A stretch of DNA of 64,000 bases from CAIYYO01 sp049299895 (GTDB lineage: Archaea > Altiarchaeota > Altiarchaeia > IMC4 > QMZM01). The stretch spans positions 62,001-126,000 of the forward strand of contig JBAQYF010000026.1 of assembly GCA_049299895.1 (NCBI GenBank). Direction: 5' to 3'. The position numbers and the translations under genes were made by a program. Positions within the stretch are counted from its first letter, which is position 1. Each line of letters begins with the position of its first letter. Positions 41,989 to 51,103 of this stretch are shown piece after piece. Under the pieces are notes generated by a model. The model had not been told where the DNA came from and searched no databases. It saw nothing but the letters and a program-made list of their open reading frames with translations.

Positions 41989-43554
41989 ATGACCGGGAAT
42001 TCATCTGTTTTGGAAGAAATCAGATTCAATAAAAAGGGCGTTCCAGAATCGTACGCCGTTGTAAAGGAAAGGGTGGAACAGAAAAGGGTCAAGCTGGATG
42101 ATATTATTGAATTTCTCCCGGATGCTGCCTTGGTGATAGATGCCAATAATACGGTCATAAAATGGAATAAAGCAATCGAGGAAATGACTGGCGTCCCTAA
42201 ATCCGATATCCTGGGCAAGACCGATTACTCGTACGCCTTGCCGTTCTATGGAGAGAAAAGGCCTATTTTGATAAACTTCCTCAACATGCCGGAGGAAGAA
42301 TTAAAGAAAAAATATGCTTATGTCGAGAGGAGGGGCAACACTATTTTTGCCGAAACATTCATCCCATTGCTGAATAACTACAAGGGCGCATATCTGTGGG
42401 CCAAGGCGTCGGCACTGCTCGATAAGGACGGGACATATTTGGGAGCTATCGAGACCATCAGGGACGTGACCGAAAGAAGGAAGGCAGTGCAGGCGCTCAA
42501 GGAAAGCGAGGAATTGTACCGCAATCTCGTTGAGAGCGCCGGAGATGCCATAGTCTCTCTTGATACCGGGGGCAGATTCACTTTTTTTAGCCGCATGGCA
42601 GAAGAAGTCACGGGATATAAGGCTGCAGAGGTCATCGGCAAAGGGATGGATCTGGTTGTCTCGCCCGGCTCGTTAAAGCTTACGTCGGATTCATTGAACA
42701 GGAGGATCAAAGGGGAGTCAGTGAACCCTTATGTTATAGATATCCTGACGAAAAACAAAAAGACCATCCCGGCAGAGATATTCGGCCGGTGCATCAGCAA
42801 CGGGGCTAATGTTACCGGCGTTGTCGTGGTTGTAAGAGACATCACGCGCCGAAAGAACAGAGAAGAGGCTTTGAATCCTGCGTATAGTGAGCTTGCACAG
42901 GAACTGCAAAATCAGGGGGCGATTTCTAAGATATCCTCCATGTATACCTCCATTGAATGCTTCGATGAAACAACCAACCAGGTCATGGAGTTGCTGGGGA
43001 AATTAACGAATGCGAGCAAAGTGTACCTCTTTGAAAGTTTTGACAACGGGGAGCGCATGAAAAACACCTATGGCTGGGTCAATACAGGAGTAAAGTCCCA
43101 GATCCAGGAACTGCAAAACGTACGTCTGGCTGAGATGCCGTCCATTTTAAGAATGCTGACAGACGGGGCGAAAATAATCAATTCACCAGACATCAGGAGC
43201 CTGCCAAAGGAATTCTGCGATTACTTAACGGCACTTGAAGTTAGATCGATCCTCATATTACCGATCACTGTCAGGAATCGTTTATATGGCGCAATAGGGC
43301 TTAGCGAGGACAATGCCTGCAGGGTCTGGAAGGAGTCGGAAGTGTCTCTTATAAGAGTCATTTCGGAGATAATGTCAAACGCCTTTGAGAGAAGGGTTGC
43401 AGGAGAGGAAATAAAAAAGAAGGCGGATGAATTGCAGAAACGCGTAACAGAACTGGAAAAGTTTGAGAAGGTGCTCGTGGACAGGGAGCTTCGGATGATA
43501 GAACTGAAGAGGAGGATATTAGAGCTGGAGGGGAAAAATGGAAAACCCCGATGA
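41989..43554 (+). CDS. PAS-PAS-GAF sensor protein without kinase domain
   Basis: From ATG 41989 the protein has 521 residues; an in-frame TTG at 41941 would add 16. A first PAS domain spans about 35-150 ('IIEFLPDAALVIDANNTVIK', 'ETIRDVTERR'), a second about 165-290 ('NLVESAGDAIVSLDTGGRFT', 'VVVRDITRRK') and a GAF-like domain about 305-460 ('LILPITVRNRLYGAIGLSED'). A coiled coil ends the protein. There is no membrane segment, HisKA or HATPase domain, so it cannot phosphorylate by itself. It overlaps the histidine kinase gene by 17 nt. It probably passes a ligand signal to the kinase through the coiled coil. Confidence 0.85.
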   Translation: MTGNSSVLEEIRFNKKGVPESYAVVKERVEQKRVKLDDIIEFLPDAALVIDANNTVIKWNKAIEEMTGVPKSDILGKTDYSYALPFYGEKRPILINFLNMPEEELKKKYAYVERRGNTIFAETFIPLLNNYKGAYLWAKASALLDKDGTYLGAIETIRDVTERRKAVQALKESEELYRNLVESAGDAIVSLDTGGRFTFFSRMAEEVTGYKAAEVIGKGMDLVVSPGSLKLTSDSLNRRIKGESVNPYVIDILTKNKKTIPAEIFGRCISNGANVTGVVVVVRDITRRKNREEALNPAYSELAQELQNQGAISKISSMYTSIECFDETTNQVMELLGKLTNASKVYLFESFDNGERMKNTYGWVNTGVKSQIQELQNVRLAEMPSILRMLTDGAKIINSPDIRSLPKEFCDYLTALEVRSILILPITVRNRLYGAIGLSEDNACRVWKESEVSLIRVISEIMSNAFERRVAGEEIKKKADELQKRVTELEKFEKVLVDRELRMIELKRRILELEGKNGKPR

Positions 43555-45343
43555 AAAATGCGCCGCCGCAGGCAACGGTCCGGAAGGAATTGAAGCAGCA
43601 TTAAAAAAGGGAGGGGACATCTACAGGAAGCTGTTCGACTACTCGCCTGAAGCAATCGCCTACGTTGATCCCCTGGGAAAATGCCTTAGCGTGAACAGCA
43701 GGTTCGTCGAATGGATGAACTGCAAGCCTGAGGAGATCATAGGGAAAAACCTTTCCGGGATGTCATACGTATCAGAAGAGGTAAGGGAGAATATCCTTAA
43801 GAAATTCAATGACAAGATGCAGGGAAAAGAGGATACGTTATGCATCGTGGACTTCTCGGGCATAGATGGAAAAGAGCGTATTGGTCGCGTCATGGCAAGT
43901 ATAATCAAGAACCTGAAGGATGAGCTCATGGGCGTAATCATCATGATAACCGATATTACCGAGGTCAAGGAGGCTGAAAAAGAACTCTTTGACAGCGAAG
44001 AAATGTTAATGCAGATAATCCAGGGGGTCTCAGTTCCTGCATTCGTGATAAATAACGAACACGTCGTCATTTGCTGGAACCGCGCTTGTGAAACCTTAAC
44101 AGGCATCCCGTCAAAAGACGTAATCGGGACAAAAAAACAGTGGATCGCATTCTATCCTGCCGAAAGAAAGGTGATGGCTGATCTTGTTTTGGATCGCATG
44201 CCGGAGGAGGAGGTTGAAAAATTATACTCAAACAGATACAAAAGATCCCAGGTTGTCGAAGGTGCGTATGAAGCAGAGGGCTTTTTTCCGAAACTGGGAA
44301 AAAACGGAAAATGGCTGTTCTTCACTGCGGCGGCCTTGATTAGCAGGGAAGGAAAATATATCGGGGCAATAGAGACGCTACAGGACATAACCCTGAGAAA
44401 AAAAACCGAGGAGGACCTTGAGAGGCTCAATATATCCCTTGAGAGGCAGGTAGTTGAAAGAACAAGGGAACTCGATAAGAAAGTAGAGGAGCTTGAGAAG
44501 AGAAAGACTGCGATGCTGAATATACTTGAGGATCTGAATGAAAGCCTTGAGAAACAGAAGCAAGTGGAGAAAATCAAGACTGAATTTCTGAGCGTCACAT
44601 CCCATGAACTCAGAACGCCGGTTACGCCTATGAAGGCCCAGCTACAGATGCTCCTCGGGGAATACTTCGGAAAGATAACCGACAAACAGAGAAAGAGCCT
44701 GACAATGGTTTTAAGGAATACTGATCTATTAGAGCATCTTATAGGGGACATATTGGACGTCTCAAAGCTTGAATCAGGCAGCATGAGGTTCATCATGGCG
44801 GAAGCAGACTTAAACGAGATCATCGGGAACGCCGTAGAGACTATGAGAACGAAAGCCAACGATAAAAACATAAATATAAGTTTTGAACCGGGCGTAATCC
44901 CGCCCATTACCCTTGACAAAGACAGGATAACGCAAGTAATAACAAACCTCATCAATAATGCGATCAAGTTTACGGACGGCATGGGGAACATACGCTTAAG
45001 GACGATAGATGATAAGACGCAGGCAATAGTCCAGGTAAAAGATACGGGTATCGGAATAGCAAAAGAGGATCATGACAGGCTGTTTGCCCCCTTCATCCAG
45101 GTGGACTCCAGCATGAATCGGAATCATGAAGGTACGGGCCTTGGTCTTGCCATCTCCAAAGGGATCGTAGTCCGCCACGGAGGGGAATTCAGACTGGAGA
45201 GCGAACTGGGCAAAGGATCGGCGTTTTCATTTACTCTGCCGTATAAAGCAATTACTGCCCCTGCAACGGGAGTTGAGTTGTTCAAGGTTAATAAGGAGGA
45301 AACAATAAATAGATTTATAAAGGAAGCTGAGAGAAGGGTATAG
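43538..45343 (+). CDS. cytoplasmic PAS-PAS histidine kinase
   Basis: The 601-residue protein has PAS domains at about 27-140 and 150-285, a long coiled coil (285-345), a HisKA domain with the phosphoacceptor His356 in 'SVTSHELRTPVTPM', and a HATPase with N-box 'ITNLINNAIKFT', G1 'DTGIGIA' and G2 'GTGLGLAISKGI'. All catalytic boxes appear intact. No membrane helix is present, so the signal is intracellular. The second PAS domain has the same 'YLWAKASALL'-like / 'WLFFTAAALIS' and 'GAIETLQDIT' pattern as the first PAS of the upstream protein, suggesting duplication. A receiver gene follows 130 nt later. Confidence 0.95.
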   Translation: MENPDEKCAAAGNGPEGIEAALKKGGDIYRKLFDYSPEAIAYVDPLGKCLSVNSRFVEWMNCKPEEIIGKNLSGMSYVSEEVRENILKKFNDKMQGKEDTLCIVDFSGIDGKERIGRVMASIIKNLKDELMGVIIMITDITEVKEAEKELFDSEEMLMQIIQGVSVPAFVINNEHVVICWNRACETLTGIPSKDVIGTKKQWIAFYPAERKVMADLVLDRMPEEEVEKLYSNRYKRSQVVEGAYEAEGFFPKLGKNGKWLFFTAAALISREGKYIGAIETLQDITLRKKTEEDLERLNISLERQVVERTRELDKKVEELEKRKTAMLNILEDLNESLEKQKQVEKIKTEFLSVTSHELRTPVTPMKAQLQMLLGEYFGKITDKQRKSLTMVLRNTDLLEHLIGDILDVSKLESGSMRFIMAEADLNEIIGNAVETMRTKANDKNINISFEPGVIPPITLDKDRITQVITNLINNAIKFTDGMGNIRLRTIDDKTQAIVQVKDTGIGIAKEDHDRLFAPFIQVDSSMNRNHEGTGLGLAISKGIVVRHGGEFRLESELGKGSAFSFTLPYKAITAPATGVELFKVNKEETINRFIKEAERRV

Positions 45344-45464
45344 GATACTGCCCGGGAAAGCAAATGATTTGTTTGGCAGGGGACTGCTGACAGAGGATGG
45401 AAAACTTAAGTATCATACCTCCCTCAAAGACCTGCAAAAGGAAGGCCTCATAGAACGTATATGA
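45321..45464 (+). pseudogene. remnant or very small ORF resembling the end of a winged-helix domain
   Basis: In the gap after the kinase, a frame open from 45321 to the TGA at 45462-45464 ends with 'KYHTSLKDLQKEGLIERI', the pattern of the recognition helix and wing of a winged-helix regulator. No ATG precedes it; TTG 45372 would give only about 30 residues. It overlaps the kinase 3' end in another frame. It may be the decayed end of an output domain once fused to or encoded after the kinase. Confidence 0.4.
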
Positions 45465-45473
45465 ATTAAAAAA

Positions 45474-45863
45474 ATGGCTCGGATAATGATAGTTGACGAC
45501 CACAGAGACATTGTGGACACCCTGCAGACCATTGCGGAAAAGGAGGGGAATATAACTGAGACGGCATCGAACGGGGAAGAATTTTTGAAGAAAATCGGGG
45601 CATTTAATCCGGACCTTGTTTTACTCGACGTCATGATGCCCGGCCTTACAACAAGACAGATACTTGAAAAATTAAAGGAAAGAGGCCTTGGAAACCAGAA
45701 GATAGTGCTTGTAACTGTAGTAAGATTCTCAGAAGAAGAAGAAAAAGCCCTCTTCAAAGAGTTCAAAATAGCCGACTATGTCACAAAACCATTCGACCTA
45801 TTTGAAATGACCGACATAATCCACAAGCAGTTAGGCAAGAGAAAAAAAATAACCTCGGCCTAA
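45474..45863 (+). CDS. single-domain response regulator (receiver)
   Basis: The 129-residue protein is a complete CheY-like receiver: acidic pair Asp8-Asp9, phosphoacceptor Asp52 in 'LVLLDVMMPG', Thr81 and Lys105 in 'YVTKPF'. There is no output domain. It should receive phosphate from the kinase just upstream and act by protein contact, or pass phosphate on. The stop codon lies in a small GGCC-TAAA-GGCC hairpin (45857-45868), which might reduce read-through to the next gene. Confidence 0.95.
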   Translation: MARIMIVDDHRDIVDTLQTIAEKEGNITETASNGEEFLKKIGAFNPDLVLLDVMMPGLTTRQILEKLKERGLGNQKIVLVTVVRFSEEEEKALFKEFKIADYVTKPFDLFEMTDIIHKQLGKRKKITSA

Positions 45864-45900
45864 AGGCCAGGGTATTCTGCCGGCTATGTGACAAAAAAAG

Positions 45901-46497
45901 ATGGATGAGGATAATACGGAAATAAATTACTGGCTTGAGAAAACAAGCAAGATAAAAGAGGATATTTCAGGAATGCGGGATATCCTGCTCCTTATACACA
46001 ATTCTGTAGACTTCAAAGACATGACGGACTTTCTGAATAAGCTCCCGACAGACAAAATAAGTTATATATCGGTCACCAAGACATACGACTCGCTGAAGCC
46101 TTATTTTGAAAAGGTCAAGAAGGAGATTTACGTCGTAGACTGCGTTTCAAAAGTATTGTTCAGTAGAGACGACACCGAAGAATGCATTTTTATAAGTCCC
46201 CCGGGAACCCTATACCAATTAACAAGCATAATAAAAGAAGAGGCCAAAAAAAGACAGAGCACTATCGTGATCGATTCGCTCTCACAGTTCGTTAGCATAA
46301 CAACCCCGACAGAAGAACAGGAATCAATCTACCTCTTTTCAGGAAACGTTAAAGAGATACTAAAAGACAACTATTGTAAAGTAGTTCTTTTATATGATAG
46401 CGATATATCAAAACCTCTTAGAAACCTGCCAAAAGTCCACATAGACAGGATAATAAAAATGGAGGTTTCCAAGGACATAATATCCTGGCAGGGATAA
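45901..46497 (+). CDS. RecA/KaiC-like protein lacking a P-loop
   Basis: The 198-residue protein shows the alternating strand-helix pattern of archaeal KaiC-like signal-transduction ATPases: 'ISYISVTKTYDSLKPYF', 'EIYVVDCVSKV', a Walker-B-like 'STIVIDSLSQFV' and 'CKVVLLYDSDI'. The expected GxxxxGK[ST] P-loop is absent; the first strand reads 'DILLLIHNSV'. Such degenerate proteins occur next to archaeal two-component genes and are thought to be partners rather than ATPases. It starts 37 nt after the receiver gene and seems to close the operon. Confidence 0.65.
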   Translation: MDEDNTEINYWLEKTSKIKEDISGMRDILLLIHNSVDFKDMTDFLNKLPTDKISYISVTKTYDSLKPYFEKVKKEIYVVDCVSKVLFSRDDTEECIFISPPGTLYQLTSIIKEEAKKRQSTIVIDSLSQFVSITTPTEEQESIYLFSGNVKEILKDNYCKVVLLYDSDISKPLRNLPKVHIDRIIKMEVSKDIISWQG

Positions 46498-46573
46498 CCG
46501 AACTTTTTTTATGTCTTCGAGTAATCGGCTGATTCTTTGATCTCCTTATTGAATAACTGCGTTCTTTGCCTTT

Positions 46574-47203
46574 TCAACACGTTGTCCTGGACTTTCTCAA
46601 AGATATTATGTACGCATCTCCTGAGGAGTATACCAGTATCAGGAGAGCTGCGGCCATTACGGGATGCACCTGGGGCAGGATCCCGTCGTATTCAACGTAG
46701 ACGCTGTATAGGGAGAATATCATGAGGAGGTATATTATGGCAAGGGTTGCGCCTTTTATGAGTTGGGTATTATACGCCTGCCCGAGCCCAGGCATGAAAA
46801 CGCTGAGCCATGCGGCTATCCAGGGTTTGCCGGCAGATTCCGGCTTGAGCTGGGCGACTGGCCGGTGCTTCTTTTCAACGACTACGTCCAGGCCTTCGTT
46901 ATATTTTTCGCGCCTGAAGGAAAAGAACTTCTCATACGCTTTCTCGTGATCGAATGATTTAGGGTCTCCGAGGTATCCGCAGTCTATGCAGTAGTACATC
47001 CCGGTCCTGGAAGCCTTCTCTCCTCCCGGCGGGTCGGATAGGTCCAGTCCTCCGCAGTTTGGGCACGCAGGTATCTTCCCTTTTTTCTTTAGAAGAGAGG
47101 ATATCAGGGATTTATCGTCCTCGGACAGGGATGCCTCAAGCTTATGCCGGGCATGTTTCTTCCCGTGTTTCGGAGTTTTTTCCTCCGTGTGCTTGTGATT
47201 CAT
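46574..47203 (-). CDS. zinc-ribbon membrane protein with TM2-like C-terminal pair
   Basis: The 209-residue protein begins with a His/Lys-rich stretch, then a zinc ribbon C47-x2-C50 ... C72-x2-C75 ('CPNCG' and 'CIDCG'), a charged middle, and a C-terminal membrane part with 'PWIAAWLSVFMPGLGQAYN', the pattern of TM2/DUF5683-type domains, plus two more hydrophobic segments. Function unknown; the zinc ribbon is probably cytoplasmic. It lies 32 nt after the RFC small-subunit gene and may be cotranscribed. Confidence 0.7.
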   Translation of the reverse strand: MNHKHTEEKTPKHGKKHARHKLEASLSEDDKSLISSLLKKKGKIPACPNCGGLDLSDPPGGEKASRTGMYYCIDCGYLGDPKSFDHEKAYEKFFSFRREKYNEGLDVVVEKKHRPVAQLKPESAGKPWIAAWLSVFMPGLGQAYNTQLIKGATLAIIYLLMIFSLYSVYVEYDGILPQVHPVMAAALLILVYSSGDAYIISLRKSRTTC

Positions 47204-47235
47204 TTTAAATATATATTATATAATGACACAAACGA

Positions 47236-48186
47236 CTATTTATTCTTTAACAGCATTATCCTTGCCAAAAGAGCCTCAAGCTGTATCCTCTCGTTCGCCC
47301 CTTCCACAAGAGTAAAGTTCGCCTCACCGACGAGGTCTATCACTTTTACTTTTATCTCGTCTGGAACGTTGGGAAGATTCATAACTTCCCTGTTCATCTG
47401 GAGCAGTATGTCTTCTCCGGACATGCCGTAGGACATCATCAGGCGGTCCACCATGTTCCTTGCATCCAGGAATTTCCCGGACAAAGCCATCTCGATAACG
47501 CTCTGTATGTCCTGGGGCCTCGCAGCAGAAGACGTCGAATAGACGTTCTTTTCATCGACCTTCCCGAGGGTCGCAGCCGATTGGAGGAGGTTAACTGCGT
47601 GCCTTACGTCGCCTTCCGCGATATATGCGACGGCATCCAGTCCCGCATCATCGTACTCGACCTTCTCGCAATCCAGGATGTATTTCAGGCGCTTCTTTAT
47701 AGTGTCGCGTGAAAGCCTCTTGAATCTGTAAACGGAACAACGCGACTGGATGGGCTCTATTATCTTCGACGAATAATTGCAGCTCATTATAAAGCGGCAC
47801 GTCTGGGTATAGCTCTCCATGGTACGCCGCAGCGCGTTCTGTGCGTCGTTCGTAAGCGCGTCGGCCTCATCGAGGAATATTATCTTGAATTCGCCGTTGA
47901 TCGGCCTGGTCCTCGCAAAGTCTCTTATCTTGGTCCGGACAACGTCTATTCCACGCTCGTCCGATGCGTTCATCTCCATAAAATCATGGGATAGATCGCC
48001 GCAGAATAATTCTCTTGCAAGGCACAAAGTGGCAGTTGTTTTTCCGCTTCCTGCAGGTCCCGCGAATAGGAGATGAGGCATAGAGCGGGCTTTAACGTAT
48101 GATTCAAGTCGGTCGACGATAGCTTCCTGTCCGACCATGTCCTTTAAATTGAGCGGCCGGTATTTCTCGGTCCAGGGTAGTTCCAT
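47236..48186 (-). CDS. rfcS: replication factor C small subunit
   Basis: The 316-residue AAA+ protein has the RFC boxes: 'WTEKYRP' at the start, Walker A 'AGPAGSGKTT' (42-51), Walker B 'FLDEADAL' with DEAD at 106-109, sensor 'SCNYSSKII' and the arginine-finger 'SRC' (148-150). It loads PCNA onto DNA together with the large subunit, which is not in the window. Length and motifs are complete; no intein interrupts it, although inteins are common in archaeal RFC genes. Confidence 0.97.
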   Translation of the reverse strand: MELPWTEKYRPLNLKDMVGQEAIVDRLESYVKARSMPHLLFAGPAGSGKTTATLCLARELFCGDLSHDFMEMNASDERGIDVVRTKIRDFARTRPINGEFKIIFLDEADALTNDAQNALRRTMESYTQTCRFIMSCNYSSKIIEPIQSRCSVYRFKRLSRDTIKKRLKYILDCEKVEYDDAGLDAVAYIAEGDVRHAVNLLQSAATLGKVDEKNVYSTSSAARPQDIQSVIEMALSGKFLDARNMVDRLMMSYGMSGEDILLQMNREVMNLPNVPDEIKVKVIDLVGEANFTLVEGANERIQLEALLARIMLLKNK

Positions 48187-48238
48187 TTTGTTGTCAAGTA
48201 ATAATTAGAAATAGACGGATTATAAACCAGAGGACAGG

Positions 48239-51031
48239 TCAATTCGGAGGATATGCCGCAGGGTCAGCCCATGAGTCGATGAGGTCGACGACTTCTCCTA
48301 GGTCGAGGCTGCTGGATACCCACATGTTTATCGCGTTCACGACTTCTGCTAGAGTGACCTCGCTGCAGGGCAGATCGTTGCCTGGCATAACGCATGGGAA
48401 AATTGTCGAGGACGTCGAGGAACTGCTCGTCGAGGAGGTGGTCGTAGTCGTCGAAGACATTGTGGACGAGGACGACGTAGTTGTCGTCGTCGAGGTGGTG
48501 GTAGCAGCAACAACAACAAAAGAAAGATCATCCTTGTACGCACAGCTATTCTGCGTGTCGTTCACCCAGCACCGGAGAGAATAATTACCAAGCATAGACG
48601 ACGTATTCAATACTCTCCAGAAGCTATTAACTGAACTCCCGGAACTAGAATAATTCACAGAATGATTAAGCTGAAACCATGCACGGCTGGGAGGATAGAC
48701 GCTCGGAGAAACGTTCTGGCGAAGAAGGATGCCCTGGCCCTGGATTACCACCGAATCATTCGAACCGCATGAAACAACAGAGGGAGTAGCAGGATAAACC
48801 CTCAAAGCAGTCAACGCTTCGCATTTTGGCCCGGCCTGCGAACCGTTTCTGAACTGCACGCAGGTCTTACTGCCTCCCGCACCCGACAGCGACGCAGAAA
48901 AAGCTGCAGCCGAATACGGCTGCCAGTTCGCCCACGAGGAATTCTGCGAAAAATCCTCCGCGAAAGAGCCCAGCCCCTCATCGAACTTCCAATGGCCAAC
49001 CAAGCCCCCATTCACCGAGCCATTACCATAAAGAGCAGATATTTCACTCGAGGACAACGATCTGTTATAGAACATCACTTCGTCTATCACGCCGTCAAAG
49101 AAATCACTGCTCGAGGACCCGATATAATCCTTGCGGGTGCCGATATAGAGATGCTTCCCATTCATGTCGGGAACGCCCAAAGCAACGTCCTCTGCTACCT
49201 TGACGCCATCCCGCCAGATCTCCCGAGTAAGGTTAGACCGAAGGACGCCGACCCAATGATGCCAGGCAAGATCGCTATACTCAGCCGAAGCATCCAGATC
49301 GTCGCCCCAGAAAGCAAACGAAAAAACGTCATTCTGCCTGAAGCCGAAATGCATGATACCGCCGGTACTTACATTGGCGCCCTTTGTAAGGACCCAGTCC
49401 CTCGAACTGTTAGAACCCCGTTTAACCCAGGCAGAGACGGTAAATGCGTCGTATATGTCAAGCCGCGAACCATTTCCACAAACCGCATAATCGTTTGCGC
49501 CGTCAAAAGACAGACCGGAACCGTACCTGCCCGAGGTCCACGCAGTACGGCCAGAGAGATAGCAATCCAGGTGAAAGCAATCATCTTTCTGACCCACAGC
49601 CGCAAACCTCATCTGCACACCGGACGAAGTACCTGTCAACGGCGCAGCGCAAGAAGAATTCAGACCGATTCTCTGCGAAAGCATCTTAATCGAGGTATAG
49701 TAATTTGTAAACGATGGAAAATCCCCCGACATCCATAATACCTCTACGTCGCCCAATGCCGGACCGAACGGAACGACCGGCCTGATATTATCCTTCTCCG
49801 AGTCAATTGTAATAGGCTCGGAGACCCATGATGAGCCGCCGTCCGCCGCAACCCAACGCTCTATCTCGCGGACGTCATATTTTCGCGAGAGATACACAAT
49901 GTTCGGATCCCTCTTATCCAAGGACATGCCTCCGCTGTAGAAAGACTGATCGGCATACAGGTAAGGGCCGCCAGTCGTTATGTCATGGACTTCCCATGAA
50001 AGACCGGTCCAACGGGCATAATTATAGTGATGTGTCTGATAGGGGGGAGTATAGAAAGAAAGATTGTCAGGGTTCCGGGTCGCGTTCGGGAAAGAGGAAA
50101 AAACAATGTAGGGGTTCCCGCCAGAATCGTAGGCAGCATCCCACATCCAGGCAAAATAATGACCCGGCTCAGTTGAATTATAGACCATTTCCATATCAGA
50201 CTCGTACAGGGGAAGAGACGACCAGGACTTGATCGCAGAACCATTCGCCTTATAGAAAAACCCGTTCTGATAATACGCAAAATAGATATTCTTCGTCCCG
50301 ATAATATCTGCGGGATGAGAACCAGTCATCCCGAAATATATCTTGGACACGCCGTCTCCGACGATCTTGGGATAAGGATAGCCATTCCCGATGTTTGTTA
50401 ATAAAATCTCGTTGCCCCAGGATGTGCCATTATCGGTAGAGATCCGGACCATAATCTGCCCGATAAAGCAGTTGCCTTTCCTGTAAAAAAGATAAATTTT
50501 TCCCTCACCGGCCAGATAAACAGGATAACTGTAGGTAGTGCTGCTTGTGCCGCTGAAATTTTTCTCCTCGCCCCAGGAAGATACGTCCTCGGGATACGAG
50601 GATATACGATAGAGGATGAGCGAATCCCCGGCATGCTTGGAGTAAAAAGCGATCAACCGCCCGTCCGGCCTCACATAAACGGTTGCCGAATTATGGTCGT
50701 CCCGCTGAAGGGCGTAATGCAGGGTATAAGAAGAGAAATCCTTCGAGACATGGTCGTACTGGGTGATCACTATGCTCCCATTCCTATCCACAGAACCGAT
50801 ATAAGTCCGGTTATGGACGCCTGCGTAATTCACAACCCGCGGGTCCTGGAACCAGCACCAAGCACCGCTGTCGACCGCGACGGAGACATTGCTTCCCGAC
50901 GGGACGTAGTCGGCAGAGGACATAGGAAGAAAGAAGACGATCAAAGAAGCGAAAAATAAAGATGCTGCTGCACTATCCCAACGCGCAAGGTCATATTTCT
51001 TACAAAAGCCATCCGACACCGATCGATCCAT
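48239..51031 (-). CDS. secreted BNR-repeat/LamG protein with Ser/Thr linker and dockerin-like C-terminal module
   Basis: From ATG 51031 (930 residues; ATG 51061 would add ten) the protein starts with a signal peptide (hydrophobic core about 20-40). About residues 45-430 form a beta-propeller of the BNR_4 type ('GAWCWFQDPRVVNYAG', 'YALQRDDHNSATVYVRPDGRL' read in parts), a fold found in polysaccharide lyases and related enzymes. A LamG/concanavalin-like domain follows (about 515-690, 'LSFDGANDYAVCGNGSRLDI', 'GVIDEVMFYNRSLSSSEI'), then an Ig-like part, a Ser/Thr linker (about 835-880) and a 51-residue C-terminal module shared with the next secreted protein. Many Asn-x-Ser/Thr sites suggest glycosylation. 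A carbohydrate target is likely but unproved. Confidence 0.82.
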   Translation of the reverse strand: MDRSVSDGFCKKYDLARWDSAAASLFFASLIVFFLPMSSADYVPSGSNVSVAVDSGAWCWFQDPRVVNYAGVHNRTYIGSVDRNGSIVITQYDHVSKDFSSYTLHYALQRDDHNSATVYVRPDGRLIAFYSKHAGDSLILYRISSYPEDVSSWGEEKNFSGTSSTTYSYPVYLAGEGKIYLFYRKGNCFIGQIMVRISTDNGTSWGNEILLTNIGNGYPYPKIVGDGVSKIYFGMTGSHPADIIGTKNIYFAYYQNGFFYKANGSAIKSWSSLPLYESDMEMVYNSTEPGHYFAWMWDAAYDSGGNPYIVFSSFPNATRNPDNLSFYTPPYQTHHYNYARWTGLSWEVHDITTGGPYLYADQSFYSGGMSLDKRDPNIVYLSRKYDVREIERWVAADGGSSWVSEPITIDSEKDNIRPVVPFGPALGDVEVLWMSGDFPSFTNYYTSIKMLSQRIGLNSSCAAPLTGTSSGVQMRFAAVGQKDDCFHLDCYLSGRTAWTSGRYGSGLSFDGANDYAVCGNGSRLDIYDAFTVSAWVKRGSNSSRDWVLTKGANVSTGGIMHFGFRQNDVFSFAFWGDDLDASAEYSDLAWHHWVGVLRSNLTREIWRDGVKVAEDVALGVPDMNGKHLYIGTRKDYIGSSSSDFFDGVIDEVMFYNRSLSSSEISALYGNGSVNGGLVGHWKFDEGLGSFAEDFSQNSSWANWQPYSAAAFSASLSGAGGSKTCVQFRNGSQAGPKCEALTALRVYPATPSVVSCGSNDSVVIQGQGILLRQNVSPSVYPPSRAWFQLNHSVNYSSSGSSVNSFWRVLNTSSMLGNYSLRCWVNDTQNSCAYKDDLSFVVVAATTTSTTTTTSSSSTMSSTTTTTSSTSSSSTSSTIFPCVMPGNDLPCSEVTLAEVVNAINMWVSSSLDLGEVVDLIDSWADPAAYPPN

Positions 51032-51103
51032 CTTGTAGACAACAAATAATCTTGGAAACATCAATTAATTCATATTCCGACTTTAAAAGGTGCAGGACAG
51101 CCA

